Positions 1 through 6,589 of a DNA stretch of 9,276 nucleotides are shown here, one piece after another. How positions within the stretch are numbered: the stretch's first letter is position 1; each line of letters opens with the position of its first letter. The position numbers and the translations under genes were made by a program. Origin of the DNA: an uncultured Muribaculaceae bacterium (GTDB lineage: Bacteria; Bacteroidota; Bacteroidia; Bacteroidales; Muribaculaceae); contig CAJTRT010000071.1 of the NCBI GenBank assembly GCA_910579105.1, positions 1 to 9,276 of the forward strand, given 5' to 3'. Below the pieces are notes generated by a model that was not told the DNA's origin, searched no databases, and saw nothing but the letters and a program-made list of their open reading frames with translations.

Positions 1-662
1 TTGAGCGTGCGCCCGCGCATGAACGCGAGGGGGGCGATCTGGATTACCTTCGTCTCCATGTACTCTTTGAGCTTGGCGGCGGGGATCATGTCCTCGAGGG
101 CGTCGTAGAGGGGCTGGAGATACGGGTCGATCTTGTCCTTCATGTCGCCGGGCAGGAACCCGAGCTTCTCGCCGGCCTCCACCGCCGGGCGCGACAGGAT
201 GATTTTCTTTACCTCGCGGTTTTTCAGGGCGCGCACGGCCAGGGCGATCGCGACGTAGGTCTTGCCTGTCCCGGCGGGGCCGAGGGCGAAGGTGAGGTCG
301 TTTTTCTGGAAAGCGGCCACGAGCTGCTGCTGTGTCGCGGTGCGGCCTGAGATCGGGCGGCCGTTCACGCCGTAGATTATCACGTCGTCGGCCTTCATGT
401 CGCGCGGCTGCTCTCCCTTTATGATGTCGAGGATTACCTCTTCGCCGAGCTTGTTGTAGCGGGCGCAATACGCTTCAAGTTCCTTGATCTTTCGCTCGAA
501 GTCCTCGGTGTCGGCGTCGTCGCCCATGACCTTGATCACGGAGCCGCGCGCCGTAACGCGCAGTTTGGGGAAGAGGTTGCGGATAAGCTGCATGTTGGAG
601 TTGTTCACGCCGTAGAAGCTCACCGGATCCGCCTGGTCTATTATTACAATCCTTTCAATCAT
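1..662 (-). CDS. phoH: PhoH family ATPase, N-terminal part (cut by left edge)
   Basis: Reverse-strand reading from an ATG at 660-662 gives 220 complete codons with no stop before the window edge. Residues 1-90 are a small alpha/beta N-terminal region typical of the longer PhoH/YbeZ branch. The P-loop domain follows, with a Walker A motif GPAGTGKT at residues 128-135, then LSRPAVEAGEKLGFLPGD (157-174) and IAPLAFMRGRTL at the edge; these stretches are hallmark PhoH sequence. The Walker B region (DEAQ in the family) would lie just outside the window. PhoH proteins are cytoplasmic ATPases thought to act in RNA metabolism with YbeY-type partners; the exact role is unsettled. The gene lies 109 nt downstream of the unknown gene at 772-1500 on the same strand. 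That gap is AT-rich near 718-742 and has a near -7 box (TAACTTCG, minus strand, 681-674), so it may have its own promoter. Confidence 0.95.
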   Translation of the reverse strand, partial: MIERIVIIDQADPVSFYGVNNSNMQLIRNLFPKLRVTARGSVIKVMGDDADTEDFERKIKELEAYCARYNKLGEEVILDIIKGEQPRDMKADDVIIYGVNGRPISGRTATQQQLVAAFQKNDLTFALGPAGTGKTYVAIALAVRALKNREVKKIILSRPAVEAGEKLGFLPGDMKDKIDPYLQPLYDALEDMIPAAKLKEYMETKVIQIAPLAFMRGRTL

Positions 663-771
663 AATCGTTGTCGCGAAGTTACAAAAAATCCCTCGGTTAT
701 CGGGAAAATTGCCCCGATGAAATTAGCTATATATAAATAATGTGCGCGGAGGGCGGATTGTTCGGCGGCGG

Positions 772-1500
772 TCAGTCGAGGAAGAGCGTCACCCGGGCGG
801 CAGCGGCGGGGCTGACGGGGATGGTGACCTTGCAGGGCAGCGGAGAGATGTCGCCGGGGGTGATGTCGGCGGCGCGGTCGGTGTCGGCCACGCGCCCGGC
901 GGTGTCATAGACGGCGTAGCGCGCCACGGCGACGGCGGTGTGGCCGGCGCGTAGGCGTCGCAGCTCGAATGTGAGGGTCATGGAACCTCTGTCGGCCAGC
1001 ACGCAGGCGGGGTTCTCGATCCGCGCCCCGCGGCGGCTCTCGTTTTCGCGGCGTATCTCTATGGCGGCTGTCACCCGCGACAGCAGGTCTGCCTCCGTCA
1101 GAGGTCCGTCCGCGGTGATGGCGCCGTACGGCACCAGCGGTTCGGCGGCTTCGGCAGGCGCCGGTTCGGCGTGCGCGTACGGTCGGGCGGCGTATCCCGC
1201 GTATAATGTCTGTGGCTTGTCAAGGGAGGCTGCCGCGGCCTCGAGCACGCACGCTGCCATGTCGGGGCGGAACCCCGTGCGGGCTATGAAGCGGTCGGCC
1301 GCGCGGCGCGCCTCCTCGCTGTCGCCGCGGGCGATTGCGGCGAGAGTGCCGCTCCTGGCGGCCGTGCGGGTTATGAAACGCAGCGCCGGGAGCGCGTCAA
1401 ACGCGCCCTCGGCGGCAAGCAGTTCGTCGATGTCGGGCCGCGACAGCGCCCGCGCCCCGTGAAGGGCGACGAGTTGCTGGAAGTGGCGGAGCAGCGGCAT
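772..1500 (-). CDS. Ala-rich protein of unknown function, 242 residues
   Basis: I do not recognise this protein. It starts at an ATG at 1498-1500, 49 nt after the stop of the GlmU-like gene on the same strand, and is probably cotranscribed with it. No signal peptide or membrane segment is visible, so it is probably cytoplasmic. About 22% of residues are Ala (53 of 242). Residues 1-95 look all-helical and end in a stretch GFRPDMAACVLEAAAASL (about 76-93). Residues 96-135 are a Pro/Ala-rich linker. Residues 136-242 contain a helix (LTEADLLSRVTAAIEIRRE) followed by alternating beta strands (SMTLTFELRRL, HTAVAVARYAVYDTAGRV, CKVTIPV, ARVTLFLD), suggesting a C-terminal beta-sandwich. Third-position GC bias matches its neighbours, and the opposite-strand ORF over it (938-1462) gives low-complexity Ser/Ala sequence, so this frame is the real one. 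Function cannot be assigned. Confidence 0.75.
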   Translation of the reverse strand: MPLLRHFQQLVALHGARALSRPDIDELLAAEGAFDALPALRFITRTAARSGTLAAIARGDSEEARRAADRFIARTGFRPDMAACVLEAAAASLDKPQTLYAGYAARPYAHAEPAPAEAAEPLVPYGAITADGPLTEADLLSRVTAAIEIRRENESRRGARIENPACVLADRGSMTLTFELRRLRAGHTAVAVARYAVYDTAGRVADTDRAADITPGDISPLPCKVTIPVSPAAAARVTLFLD

Positions 1501-1549
1501 CGGTCAGCGGGGTCAGACCCGTCGGAATGGGATGATTCCGGACGGTTGG

Positions 1550-2758
1550 TTACTTGTAGTTCTCGGCCTGCGAGCGTATGTTGTGGAAAATGCGGGCGTC
1601 GGCCTCGGTGAGTGCCTTTCCCCGCCTTGCCATCATGCGGGCCGCCGTGTCGAAGAATTTCTCCATCGGCAGGTCGGTGAAGCCCGAGGCGCCACCCTCG
1701 CTGAACGAGGCGACGAAGTTGCGCGGGAAGCCGGATCCGTGAATGTTCACTCCGACGCCTACCACGGTGGCAGTGTTGAACATCGTGTTGATGCCCGCCT
1801 TGGAGTGGTCGGCCATTATCAGGCCGCAGAATTGCAGCCCTGTGCGCAGGAAGCGGTGGGCCGGGTAGTTCCAGAGCTTGATCTCGGTGTAGTCGTTCTT
1901 GAGGTTCGACGCTGTGCAGCCGGCTCCGAGGTTGCACCATTCGCCTATCACGGCGTTGCCGAGGAAGCCGTCGTGTGCCTTGTTGGAGTAGCCGAACATT
2001 ACCACGTTGTTAAGTTCTCCTCCGACCTTGCACCATGGCCCGAGCGAGGTGCCGGGGTAGATGCGGGTGCCCATGTTCACTGTCGAGTGCTCTCCCAGCG
2101 CGATGGGGCCGCGCAGGCAGCTCCCTTCCATGATCTCCACGTCGCGGCCGACGTAGATGGGGCCGTGGGAGGCGTTGAGCACCACCCCCTCCACTATCGC
2201 GCCGCTTTCGATGAAGATGTCGTCGTAGAGGCCGATGACGGTGTTGCTGCGGGGTATCGACTGCCCTTCGCGGCCGCGGGTCAGCTCGGCGAAATCATCC
2301 TCGATCTGCTGCCCGTTGAGCAGGAACACGTCGTAGAGGTCGCGCACGCACTCCACGCGTCCGGGCCAGACCTCGGCCTCGTCTGGTACCCGGTCGAGCA
2401 TGTTTCGCGCGTCGTCGGGCGCTCCGGCGGCGGCGATGGTGAAGCGCGCTCCCCTGCGGTTTTCCCCCACCAGGGCCTCGCCTGGTTCCAGGGACGCCAC
2501 GCGGGCTGCCAGCTCGCTGGTGGGTATCACGTTGGAGGCCACCAGGATGTTCCCCTCTGAGGTCTCCCTCATCGGGTATTTCTCGCGCAGGTAGTCGACG
2601 GTCAGATAGCTGTAATCGCCGGGCAGGAAGCGCTCCCATTTGGCGCGGATGGAGGTGATGCCCAGGAGGAAGTCGGCCACCGGGCGGGTGTATGACATGG
2701 GGAGGAGGTTTTCCCGCACCGAGGGGATGTCGTAGAGGATTATGTTTTTATGGCTCAT
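1550..2758 (-). CDS. GlmU-like sugar nucleotidyltransferase / acetyltransferase of the Bacteroidetes type
   Basis: This 402-residue protein matches the family of putative sugar nucleotidyltransferases thought to replace GlmU in Bacteroidetes, which would make UDP-N-acetylglucosamine from glucosamine-1-phosphate for peptidoglycan and surface glycans. The N-terminus has the family signature LLPMSYTRPVADFLLGI (about residues 18-34) but not the canonical GxGTxM pyrophosphorylase loop of classical GlmU. From about residue 170 to 345 it shows left-handed beta-helix hexapeptide repeats (IGLYDD, IFIESG, AIVEGV, VEIMEG, STVNMG, VGVGVNIHG). Within these, NKAHDGFLGNAVIGEWCNLGAG (about 259-280) parallels the GlmU acetyltransferase active-site segment, with His262 in the position of the catalytic His. 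The start ATG is at 2756-2758, about 100 nt downstream of a good Bacteroidetes promoter. It is the first gene of the minus-strand unit with 772-1500. The exact substrate is inferred, not shown. Confidence 0.88.
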   Translation of the reverse strand: MSHKNIILYDIPSVRENLLPMSYTRPVADFLLGITSIRAKWERFLPGDYSYLTVDYLREKYPMRETSEGNILVASNVIPTSELAARVASLEPGEALVGENRRGARFTIAAAGAPDDARNMLDRVPDEAEVWPGRVECVRDLYDVFLLNGQQIEDDFAELTRGREGQSIPRSNTVIGLYDDIFIESGAIVEGVVLNASHGPIYVGRDVEIMEGSCLRGPIALGEHSTVNMGTRIYPGTSLGPWCKVGGELNNVVMFGYSNKAHDGFLGNAVIGEWCNLGAGCTASNLKNDYTEIKLWNYPAHRFLRTGLQFCGLIMADHSKAGINTMFNTATVVGVGVNIHGSGFPRNFVASFSEGGASGFTDLPMEKFFDTAARMMARRGKALTEADARIFHNIRSQAENYK

Positions 2759-2865
2759 CGCGTTGTGCTTTTATGTGGGTGAGTATGCCGGTGGCTGGCG
2801 CCTGCCCGAGGCGCTGGCGGTGTGGTAGCTGAACTTTCGCTGGGCCGCGTGCCCTTAAATTTTAG

Positions 2866-2897
2866 CAAATGTATTAACTTTGCGCTTAAATAACAAA
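2866..2897 (-). promoter_or_regulatory. Bacteroidetes-type promoter for the GlmU-like gene
   Basis: On the minus strand TTTG (2897-2894) is followed after exactly 20 nt by TACATTTG (2873-2866), matching the Bacteroidetes primary sigma consensus TTTG-N(about 20)-TAnnTTTG. Transcription would begin near 2858, giving a leader of about 100 nt before the ATG at 2758. The leader DNA holds an inverted repeat GCGCCT-N5-AGGCGC at 2798-2814. The site overlaps the plus-strand -7 box of rfbC. Confidence 0.7.
2875..2882 (+). promoter_or_regulatory. -7 box for rfbC-DUF4954
   Basis: TAACTTTG at 2875-2882 is a perfect TAnnTTTG box and has the same TAACTTTGC sequence as the -7 boxes at 5636 and 7385. No TTTG is seen about 20 nt upstream (2851-2854 is GCCC), so the -33 element is weak or replaced by an activator. 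Transcription would start near 2889, leaving a leader of only about 15-20 nt before the ATG at 2907. Confidence 0.6.
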
Positions 2898-2906
2898 TTT
2901 CATTAT

Positions 2907-3461
2907 ATGAAATATCGCCCGACACTCTTAAAAGGTGTTTTTCTGATCGATCCGAGGCGCTACGGCGACCAGCGGGGCTACTTTATGGAGACTTTCCGCC
3001 TGGCCGAATTCCGTCAGGCCGTCGGACTGCCGGGTATAGAGTTCGTGCAGGACAACGAGTCGGTGTCGCGCCGGGGCGTGTTCCGCGGGCTGCATTTCCA
3101 GCGGGGCGACGCTGCGCAGGCGAAGCTCGTGAGGGTCTCGCGGGGCGAGGTGCTCGACATCGCCGTGGACCTTAGGCCCGGGTCGGACACTTTCGGGCGC
3201 CATGTGGCGGAGGTGCTTTCGGCCGAGACCGGCAGGATGCTGTTCATTCCCCGCGGGTTCGCCCACGGATTCCTCGTGCTCTCGGAGGAGGCCCAGTTCC
3301 AGTACAAGGTCGACAACCTCTACGCCCCGGAGGCCGAGGCGACGCTCCGCTTCGATGATCCGGCACTCGGGTTGCGCCTCCCTGCCGACCCCGGCTCCCT
3401 CGTGCTTTCCGAAAAGGACATGCGGGGGCTCCCGCTGGCGGAAATCGCCGCGACGCTCTGA
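2907..3461 (+). CDS. rfbC: dTDP-4-dehydrorhamnose 3,5-epimerase
   Basis: The 184-residue product is a typical-length RmlC/RfbC cupin. It converts dTDP-4-keto-6-deoxy-D-glucose to dTDP-4-keto-L-rhamnose, the third step of dTDP-L-rhamnose synthesis for surface polysaccharide, in the cytoplasm. Family signatures are visible: DQRGYFMETF (21-30), FVQDNESVSRRGVFRGLHFQ (46-65) with catalytic His63, AKLVRVSRGEVLDIAVDLR (72-90) with Lys73, MLFIPRGFAHGF (111-122), the active-site Tyr133 in QFQYKVDN, and SEKD with Asp171 near the C-terminus. I chose the ATG at 2907; an in-frame TTG at 2880 lies inside the -7 promoter box and would add nine residues not expected in the family. The other rhamnose genes (rfbA, rfbB, rfbD) are not in the window, so rfbC is separated from them. 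It is followed after 45 nt by the DUF4954 gene, probably in one transcript. Confidence 0.93.
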   Translation: MKYRPTLLKGVFLIDPRRYGDQRGYFMETFRLAEFRQAVGLPGIEFVQDNESVSRRGVFRGLHFQRGDAAQAKLVRVSRGEVLDIAVDLRPGSDTFGRHVAEVLSAETGRMLFIPRGFAHGFLVLSEEAQFQYKVDNLYAPEAEATLRFDDPALGLRLPADPGSLVLSEKDMRGLPLAEIAATL

Positions 3462-3506
3462 CGCACCCTCGATTCGCATAATACACCTGTGACTCACTAT
3501 AAAGCT

Positions 3507-5489
3507 ATGGAATACAGAAAACTTACCGCAGAAGAAATCGCCCTGCTGGAATCGCGCGGCTGCTCGGCCTCTTCCTGGGACGGGGTGATGGTCGCCGACC
3601 CGTTTCGCCCGGAGCATTACCGCAATGTCTCGTTCGCCGGAACCGTGTGGCTCGGAACCACGGAGGGGTCCGTGGACCGCGGCGGCGCGTTCTCGCAGCC
3701 GTGCGGGATCTATGACGCGGCGGTCGCCGACTGCCGGATCGGCAACGACGTGCTGATAAACCGCATAGGCAACTATATCGCCCGTTACGACATCGCCGAC
3801 AGGGTGGTGGTCGAGAACACCGCCCGCCTTACGATGGAGGGCCCTGATTCAACCTTCGGCAACGGGGTGGAGGTATCCGTGCTCAACGAGACCGGGGGCC
3901 GCGAGGTCCCGATCTGCGACCGCCTCTCGGCCCATGTCGCGTACATGATCGCCATGTACCGCCATGACTCCGAGCTTGTCAGGCGCTTGCGCTCGCTGAT
4001 TTCCGACTATGCCGAGAGCCGCCGTTCCAGCCGTGGCACGGTGGAGGAGGGGGTTGAGATCCTAAACTCCGGCGCCATCACAAACGTGTACTTCGGCCCG
4101 GCGGCGCGTGTCGACGGCGCGACGCGCCTCACCAACGGCTCGATAATGTCTGATCCGGCCGACCCGGCGTATGTCGGGCCGAACGTCATGGCCTCCGACT
4201 TCATAATGCAGGCCGGGGCCAGGGTCGACGACGGGGCTGTGATGGTTCACGCTTTCGTGGGGCAGGCGACCCACCTGACCCGTCTCTTCTCGGCGCATGA
4301 CTCGCTGTTTTTCGCCAACTGCGCCTGCGAGAACGGCGAGTCGGCGGCTGTGTTCGGCGGCCCTTACACGGTGACGATGCACAAGTCGAGTCTCCTCATC
4401 GCCGGCATGTTCTCGTTCCTCAACGCGGGGTCAGGCTCGAACCAGAGCAACCACATGTACAAGCTCGGCCCGATACACCAGGGCGTGGTCGACCGCGGGT
4501 CGAAAACGACTTCCGACTCTTATATATTATGGCCGGCGCACATAGGGGCGTTCTCGCTGGTCATGGGGCGCCATGTCAGCCACCCCGACACATCCCGCCT
4601 GCCGTTCTCCTACCTGATCGAGAGCGCCGGTGTGTCGCACCTCGTGCCGGGGGTGAACCTCAAGAGCGTGGGCACCATCCGCGACGCCCAGAAATGGCCC
4701 AAGCGCGACAAGCGCCGCACATCCGACAAGCTCGATTTCATCAACTTCAATCTCCTGAGCCCCTACACCGTCTCGAAGATGATGGACGGCGTGGCGCTCC
4801 TCGACGACATCGAGCGCACTTCTGGCGTGACCTCTGAGACGTACTCCTACCAGGGTATGATGATAAAGGCCTCCGCCCTCCGAAAGGGGCGCAGGTACTA
4901 CGGCATGGCGATTGACAAGTTCATGGGCAATTCCGTGATCAAACGTCTCGAAGGCGCACGCCTTGGGTCGGACGAGGATATCCGCCGGCTGCTCGCTCCG
5001 ACGCTGAAAGCGGGGGCGGGGGAGTGGCTCGACATCGCCGGGCTGATTGTGCCCAAGAGCGAGATGAAGCGCCTCACCGCCGATATAACCTCAGGCGCGG
5101 TAACCACCCTCGCCGGTGTCAACGACCGCCTCAAGGCGCTGCATGAGAGCTATTACGAGCTTGAATGGACCTGGGTGGTGGAAAATTTCCGCCGTTGGTG
5201 GGGCAAGGAGTGCTCCGAGCTTACAGCCGCGGACATCCGGCAGATCGCGGAGCGTTGGCTGGGCAGCGTCGTGACCATCGACCGCATGCTCTACGACGAC
5301 GCCCGCAAGGAGTTCTCGTCGGTAGCCCGCATCGGCTTCGGCGTCGACGTCACCTCCGACCGCAACACCCGCGCCGACTTCGAGCACGTCCGCGGCTGGT
5401 TCGAGCGCGACCCCTTCGTGCGCATGGTCCTCGACCACATCGACGCAAAGACCGCCCTCGCCGAAGACCTGTACAGCCGCCTCCCCTGA
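3507..5489 (+). CDS. DUF4954 family protein, beta-helix related, unknown function
   Basis: This 660-residue protein belongs by sequence to the Bacteroidetes-centred DUF4954 family, recognisable from MEYRKLTAEEIALLESRGC at the N-terminus and VSVLNETGGREVPICDRLSA at about 123-142. The central part (about 75-380) has imperfect hexapeptide-like turns (CRIGND, DVLINR, VDDGAVMV) like left-handed beta-helix transferases. It also has polar clusters that look catalytic or ligand-binding: VMVHAFVGQATHL (245-257), FSAHDSLFFANC (261-272), MHKSSLLIAGMFSFLNAGSGSNQSNHMY (291-318). The last 250 residues are mostly helical with a Trp-rich stretch (WTWVVENFRRWW, 554-565). No signal peptide is seen, so it is probably cytoplasmic. 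The ATG at 3507 is preferred to an in-frame GTG at 3489 because family members start at this point. Location behind rfbC and opposite a GlmU-like gene suggests a job in nucleotide-sugar or glycan metabolism, but that is inference. Confidence 0.88.
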   Translation: MEYRKLTAEEIALLESRGCSASSWDGVMVADPFRPEHYRNVSFAGTVWLGTTEGSVDRGGAFSQPCGIYDAAVADCRIGNDVLINRIGNYIARYDIADRVVVENTARLTMEGPDSTFGNGVEVSVLNETGGREVPICDRLSAHVAYMIAMYRHDSELVRRLRSLISDYAESRRSSRGTVEEGVEILNSGAITNVYFGPAARVDGATRLTNGSIMSDPADPAYVGPNVMASDFIMQAGARVDDGAVMVHAFVGQATHLTRLFSAHDSLFFANCACENGESAAVFGGPYTVTMHKSSLLIAGMFSFLNAGSGSNQSNHMYKLGPIHQGVVDRGSKTTSDSYILWPAHIGAFSLVMGRHVSHPDTSRLPFSYLIESAGVSHLVPGVNLKSVGTIRDAQKWPKRDKRRTSDKLDFINFNLLSPYTVSKMMDGVALLDDIERTSGVTSETYSYQGMMIKASALRKGRRYYGMAIDKFMGNSVIKRLEGARLGSDEDIRRLLAPTLKAGAGEWLDIAGLIVPKSEMKRLTADITSGAVTTLAGVNDRLKALHESYYELEWTWVVENFRRWWGKECSELTAADIRQIAERWLGSVVTIDRMLYDDARKEFSSVARIGFGVDVTSDRNTRADFEHVRGWFERDPFVRMVLDHIDAKTALAEDLYSRLP

Positions 5490-5510
5490 GCGGTGCGGGC
5501 AGCCTTTCGC

Positions 5511-5548
5511 GAAGCCGTCCCGTGGAGCGAGCTTCAGCGAGCGGCTTC
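5511..5548 (+). terminator. Weak inverted repeat after the DUF4954 gene, possible terminator
   Basis: GAAGCCG (5511-5517) is complementary to CGGCTTC (5542-5548) across a 24-nt loop that itself holds a doubled AGCGAGC (5526-5532 and 5536-5542). It sits 22 nt after the DUF4954 stop. No T-tract follows; the downstream DNA is C/T-rich, so an intrinsic terminator is doubtful. The rest of 5490-5595 shows nothing else. Confidence 0.25.
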
Positions 5549-5595
5549 CCATCCGTCCCCTCCCGTTTCCCCATTTTCCCGGCGCCGATTTTGAA

Positions 5596-5630
5596 GAAAT
5601 TTTCACTAATTTTTGAAAATTTCACAAATT
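5596..5630 (+). repeat. Tandem 16-bp repeat overlapping an OMP promoter, operator-like
   Basis: GAAATTTTCACTAATT (5596-5611) and GAAAATTTCACAAATT (5615-5630) agree at 14 of 16 positions and start 19 bp apart, just under two helical turns. The first nine bases of each unit are nearly palindromic (GAAAWTTTC), so the pair also reads as a 9-bp inverted repeat. The second copy covers the last base of the -33 TTTG (5612-5615) and most of the spacer of the promoter for the beta-barrel gene at 5720. This layout suits a regulator binding site; no regulator can be named. Confidence 0.55.
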
Positions 5631-5643
5631 GGCGCTAACTTTG
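5612..5643 (+). promoter_or_regulatory. Bacteroidetes-type promoter for the 5720 beta-barrel gene
   Basis: TTTG at 5612-5615, a 20-nt spacer, and TAACTTTG at 5636-5643 match the phylum consensus. The start of transcription would lie near 5650, giving a leader of about 70 nt with AT-rich sequence and no Shine-Dalgarno before the ATG at 5720. Confidence 0.75.
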
Positions 5644-5719
5644 CGCCGTTACACAGACACACTCGCAGAGTTTTTCCACAACGCACACACAATTCACATT
5701 TCTATAAATCACAGTTATT

Positions 5720-6358
5720 ATGAAGATTAAAGCTCTGATTCTGGGCGCCTGCTTCGCAGTGGCAGCCCTCCCCGCGATGGCCGACGGCTACAACCGCGTC
5801 ACCGTCTCCTACGAGAACGAGAATTACAGCCCCAACGAAGGTGGCGACGGCTTCTCTGCAAACGGTTTCGGTGTCGAATACACACGCGGCTTCGGCGTGG
5901 CATCATTCCCCCTCTACATCGAGGCCGGCCTCAAGGCCACCTTCGGCTTCCACAACGAATCCGAGAAGGAAGGACGCGTCAAGGTCGAGGATAAGTTCTC
6001 CGCCATAAGCCTCAACATCCCCGTGAACGTGGCTTACCGCATCGACCTCGGCGCCGGCAACATGTCGGTAACTCCCTACACCGGTCTCAACTTCCGCGTG
6101 CGCTGCACCGCCCAGGACAAGATCACCGCATCCTACAACGACGAGTCCGAGAGCGAGACCCTCAACTGGTTCAGCAAGGACGACATGGGCAAGACCGCCA
6201 ATCGCTTCCAGATGGGCTGGAACATCGGAGCACGCTTCAACTACGGCGCTTTCGGCATAGGCCTGGGCTATACCCTCGACTTCATGAAGTTTTACAGTAA
6301 CGGCGACTACAAGATCAGCACCGGCATGTTCAACGTCGGCCTGAGCTACACTTTCTAA
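5720..6358 (+). CDS. Outer-membrane beta-barrel protein (porin-like family), 212 residues
   Basis: The product begins with a clear Sec signal peptide: basic MKIK, hydrophobic ALILGACFAVAALP, and an AMA cleavage site near residue 21, leaving a mature protein of about 190 residues. The mature part alternates amphipathic strands and polar loops (FGVEYTRGF, LYIEAGLKATFGF, AISLNIPVNVAYRI, MSVTPYTGLNFRV, FQMGWNIGARFNY, FGIGLGYTLDF, MFNVGLSYTF), consistent with an eight-stranded or similar barrel, and ends in the C-terminal Phe typical of proteins assembled by BamA. It most resembles the small outer-membrane beta-barrel families common in Bacteroidetes; a specific function cannot be read. Acidic loops (GGDG, SEKEGRVKVED, NDESESE) face outward or into the periplasm. 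It is monocistronic, with its own promoter at 5612-5643 and an intrinsic terminator at 6381-6418, and is convergent with a second, unrelated-looking barrel gene at 6590-7156. Confidence 0.9.
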   Translation: MKIKALILGACFAVAALPAMADGYNRVTVSYENENYSPNEGGDGFSANGFGVEYTRGFGVASFPLYIEAGLKATFGFHNESEKEGRVKVEDKFSAISLNIPVNVAYRIDLGAGNMSVTPYTGLNFRVRCTAQDKITASYNDESESETLNWFSKDDMGKTANRFQMGWNIGARFNYGAFGIGLGYTLDFMKFYSNGDYKISTGMFNVGLSYTF

Positions 6359-6380
6359 GCCAACGGCTCACAAACAATAA

Positions 6381-6418
6381 GGCGCCGTGTCGAAATGCCG
6401 ACACGGTGCCTGTTTTTT
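6381..6418 (+). terminator. Strong intrinsic terminator after the 5720 beta-barrel gene
   Basis: A 12-bp stem (6381-6392 with 6399-6410, one G-T pair) closes a 6-nt loop and is followed by TG and six Ts at 6413-6418. It lies 22 nt after the stop codon. Read from the other strand the hairpin is followed by TTATTGTTTG, so it may also stop transcripts of the convergent gene at 6590. Confidence 0.92.
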
Positions 6419-6419
6419 C

Positions 6420-6537
6420 CCCGGATGGGGAGGGCGCGTCAGAATGGTTCAGATGGTAGGAGCTTGGAGGTGAGGCCGATGGGAGCAATCTAAGGATTGT
6501 GACCGAGGCCGAGCCTTCAGGCGACGACCCGGATGGG
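6420..6537. repeat. Non-coding block bracketed by a 10-bp direct repeat, candidate repeat element or RNA
   Basis: CCCGGATGGG occurs at 6420-6429 and again at 6528-6537, enclosing 98 bp that fit no gene on either strand. Inside are an 8-bp direct repeat GAGGCCGA (6472-6479 and 6505-6512) and a small hairpin CAATC-TAAG-GATTG (6486-6499). The block lies between the terminator of the plus-strand barrel gene and the 3' end of the minus-strand barrel gene, so it would be transcribed only as the 3' tail of the latter. It looks like a small dispersed repeat, but copy number cannot be judged from one window. Confidence 0.35.
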
Positions 6538-6589
6538 CCATTATGACACACCCTCTTCGCTGTTTTGATGCTATGTTGGTGATAATCGG

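Noticed and set aside
674..709. Possible minus-strand promoter for phoH (TAACTTCG at 681-674)
   Set aside because: The -7 box has a mismatch (TTCG for TTTG) and no TTTG lies at 20 nt; kept only as a remark under phoH.
938..1462. Plus-strand open frame of 174 codons opposite the unknown gene
   Set aside because: The translation is Ser/Ala/Arg-rich without secondary-structure pattern; the minus-strand frame is longer, fits the operon and has a plausible fold.
1532..2560. Plus-strand open frame of 342 codons
   Set aside because: It is antisense to the GlmU-like gene, whose family motifs are unmistakable; the frame is a by-product of high GC content, and its translation (Val/His/Ala-rich) resembles no family.
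5091..5638. Open frames on both strands over the end of the DUF4954 gene and the following gap
   Set aside because: Arg/Pro-rich or Val/Ala/Glu-rich shadow translations of a GC-rich gene; no start context or family similarity.
6330..6551. Minus-strand open frame of 73 codons
   Set aside because: It overlaps the end of the 5720 gene and its intrinsic terminator, and the protein has no signal or motif; the DNA is better viewed as a non-coding element.
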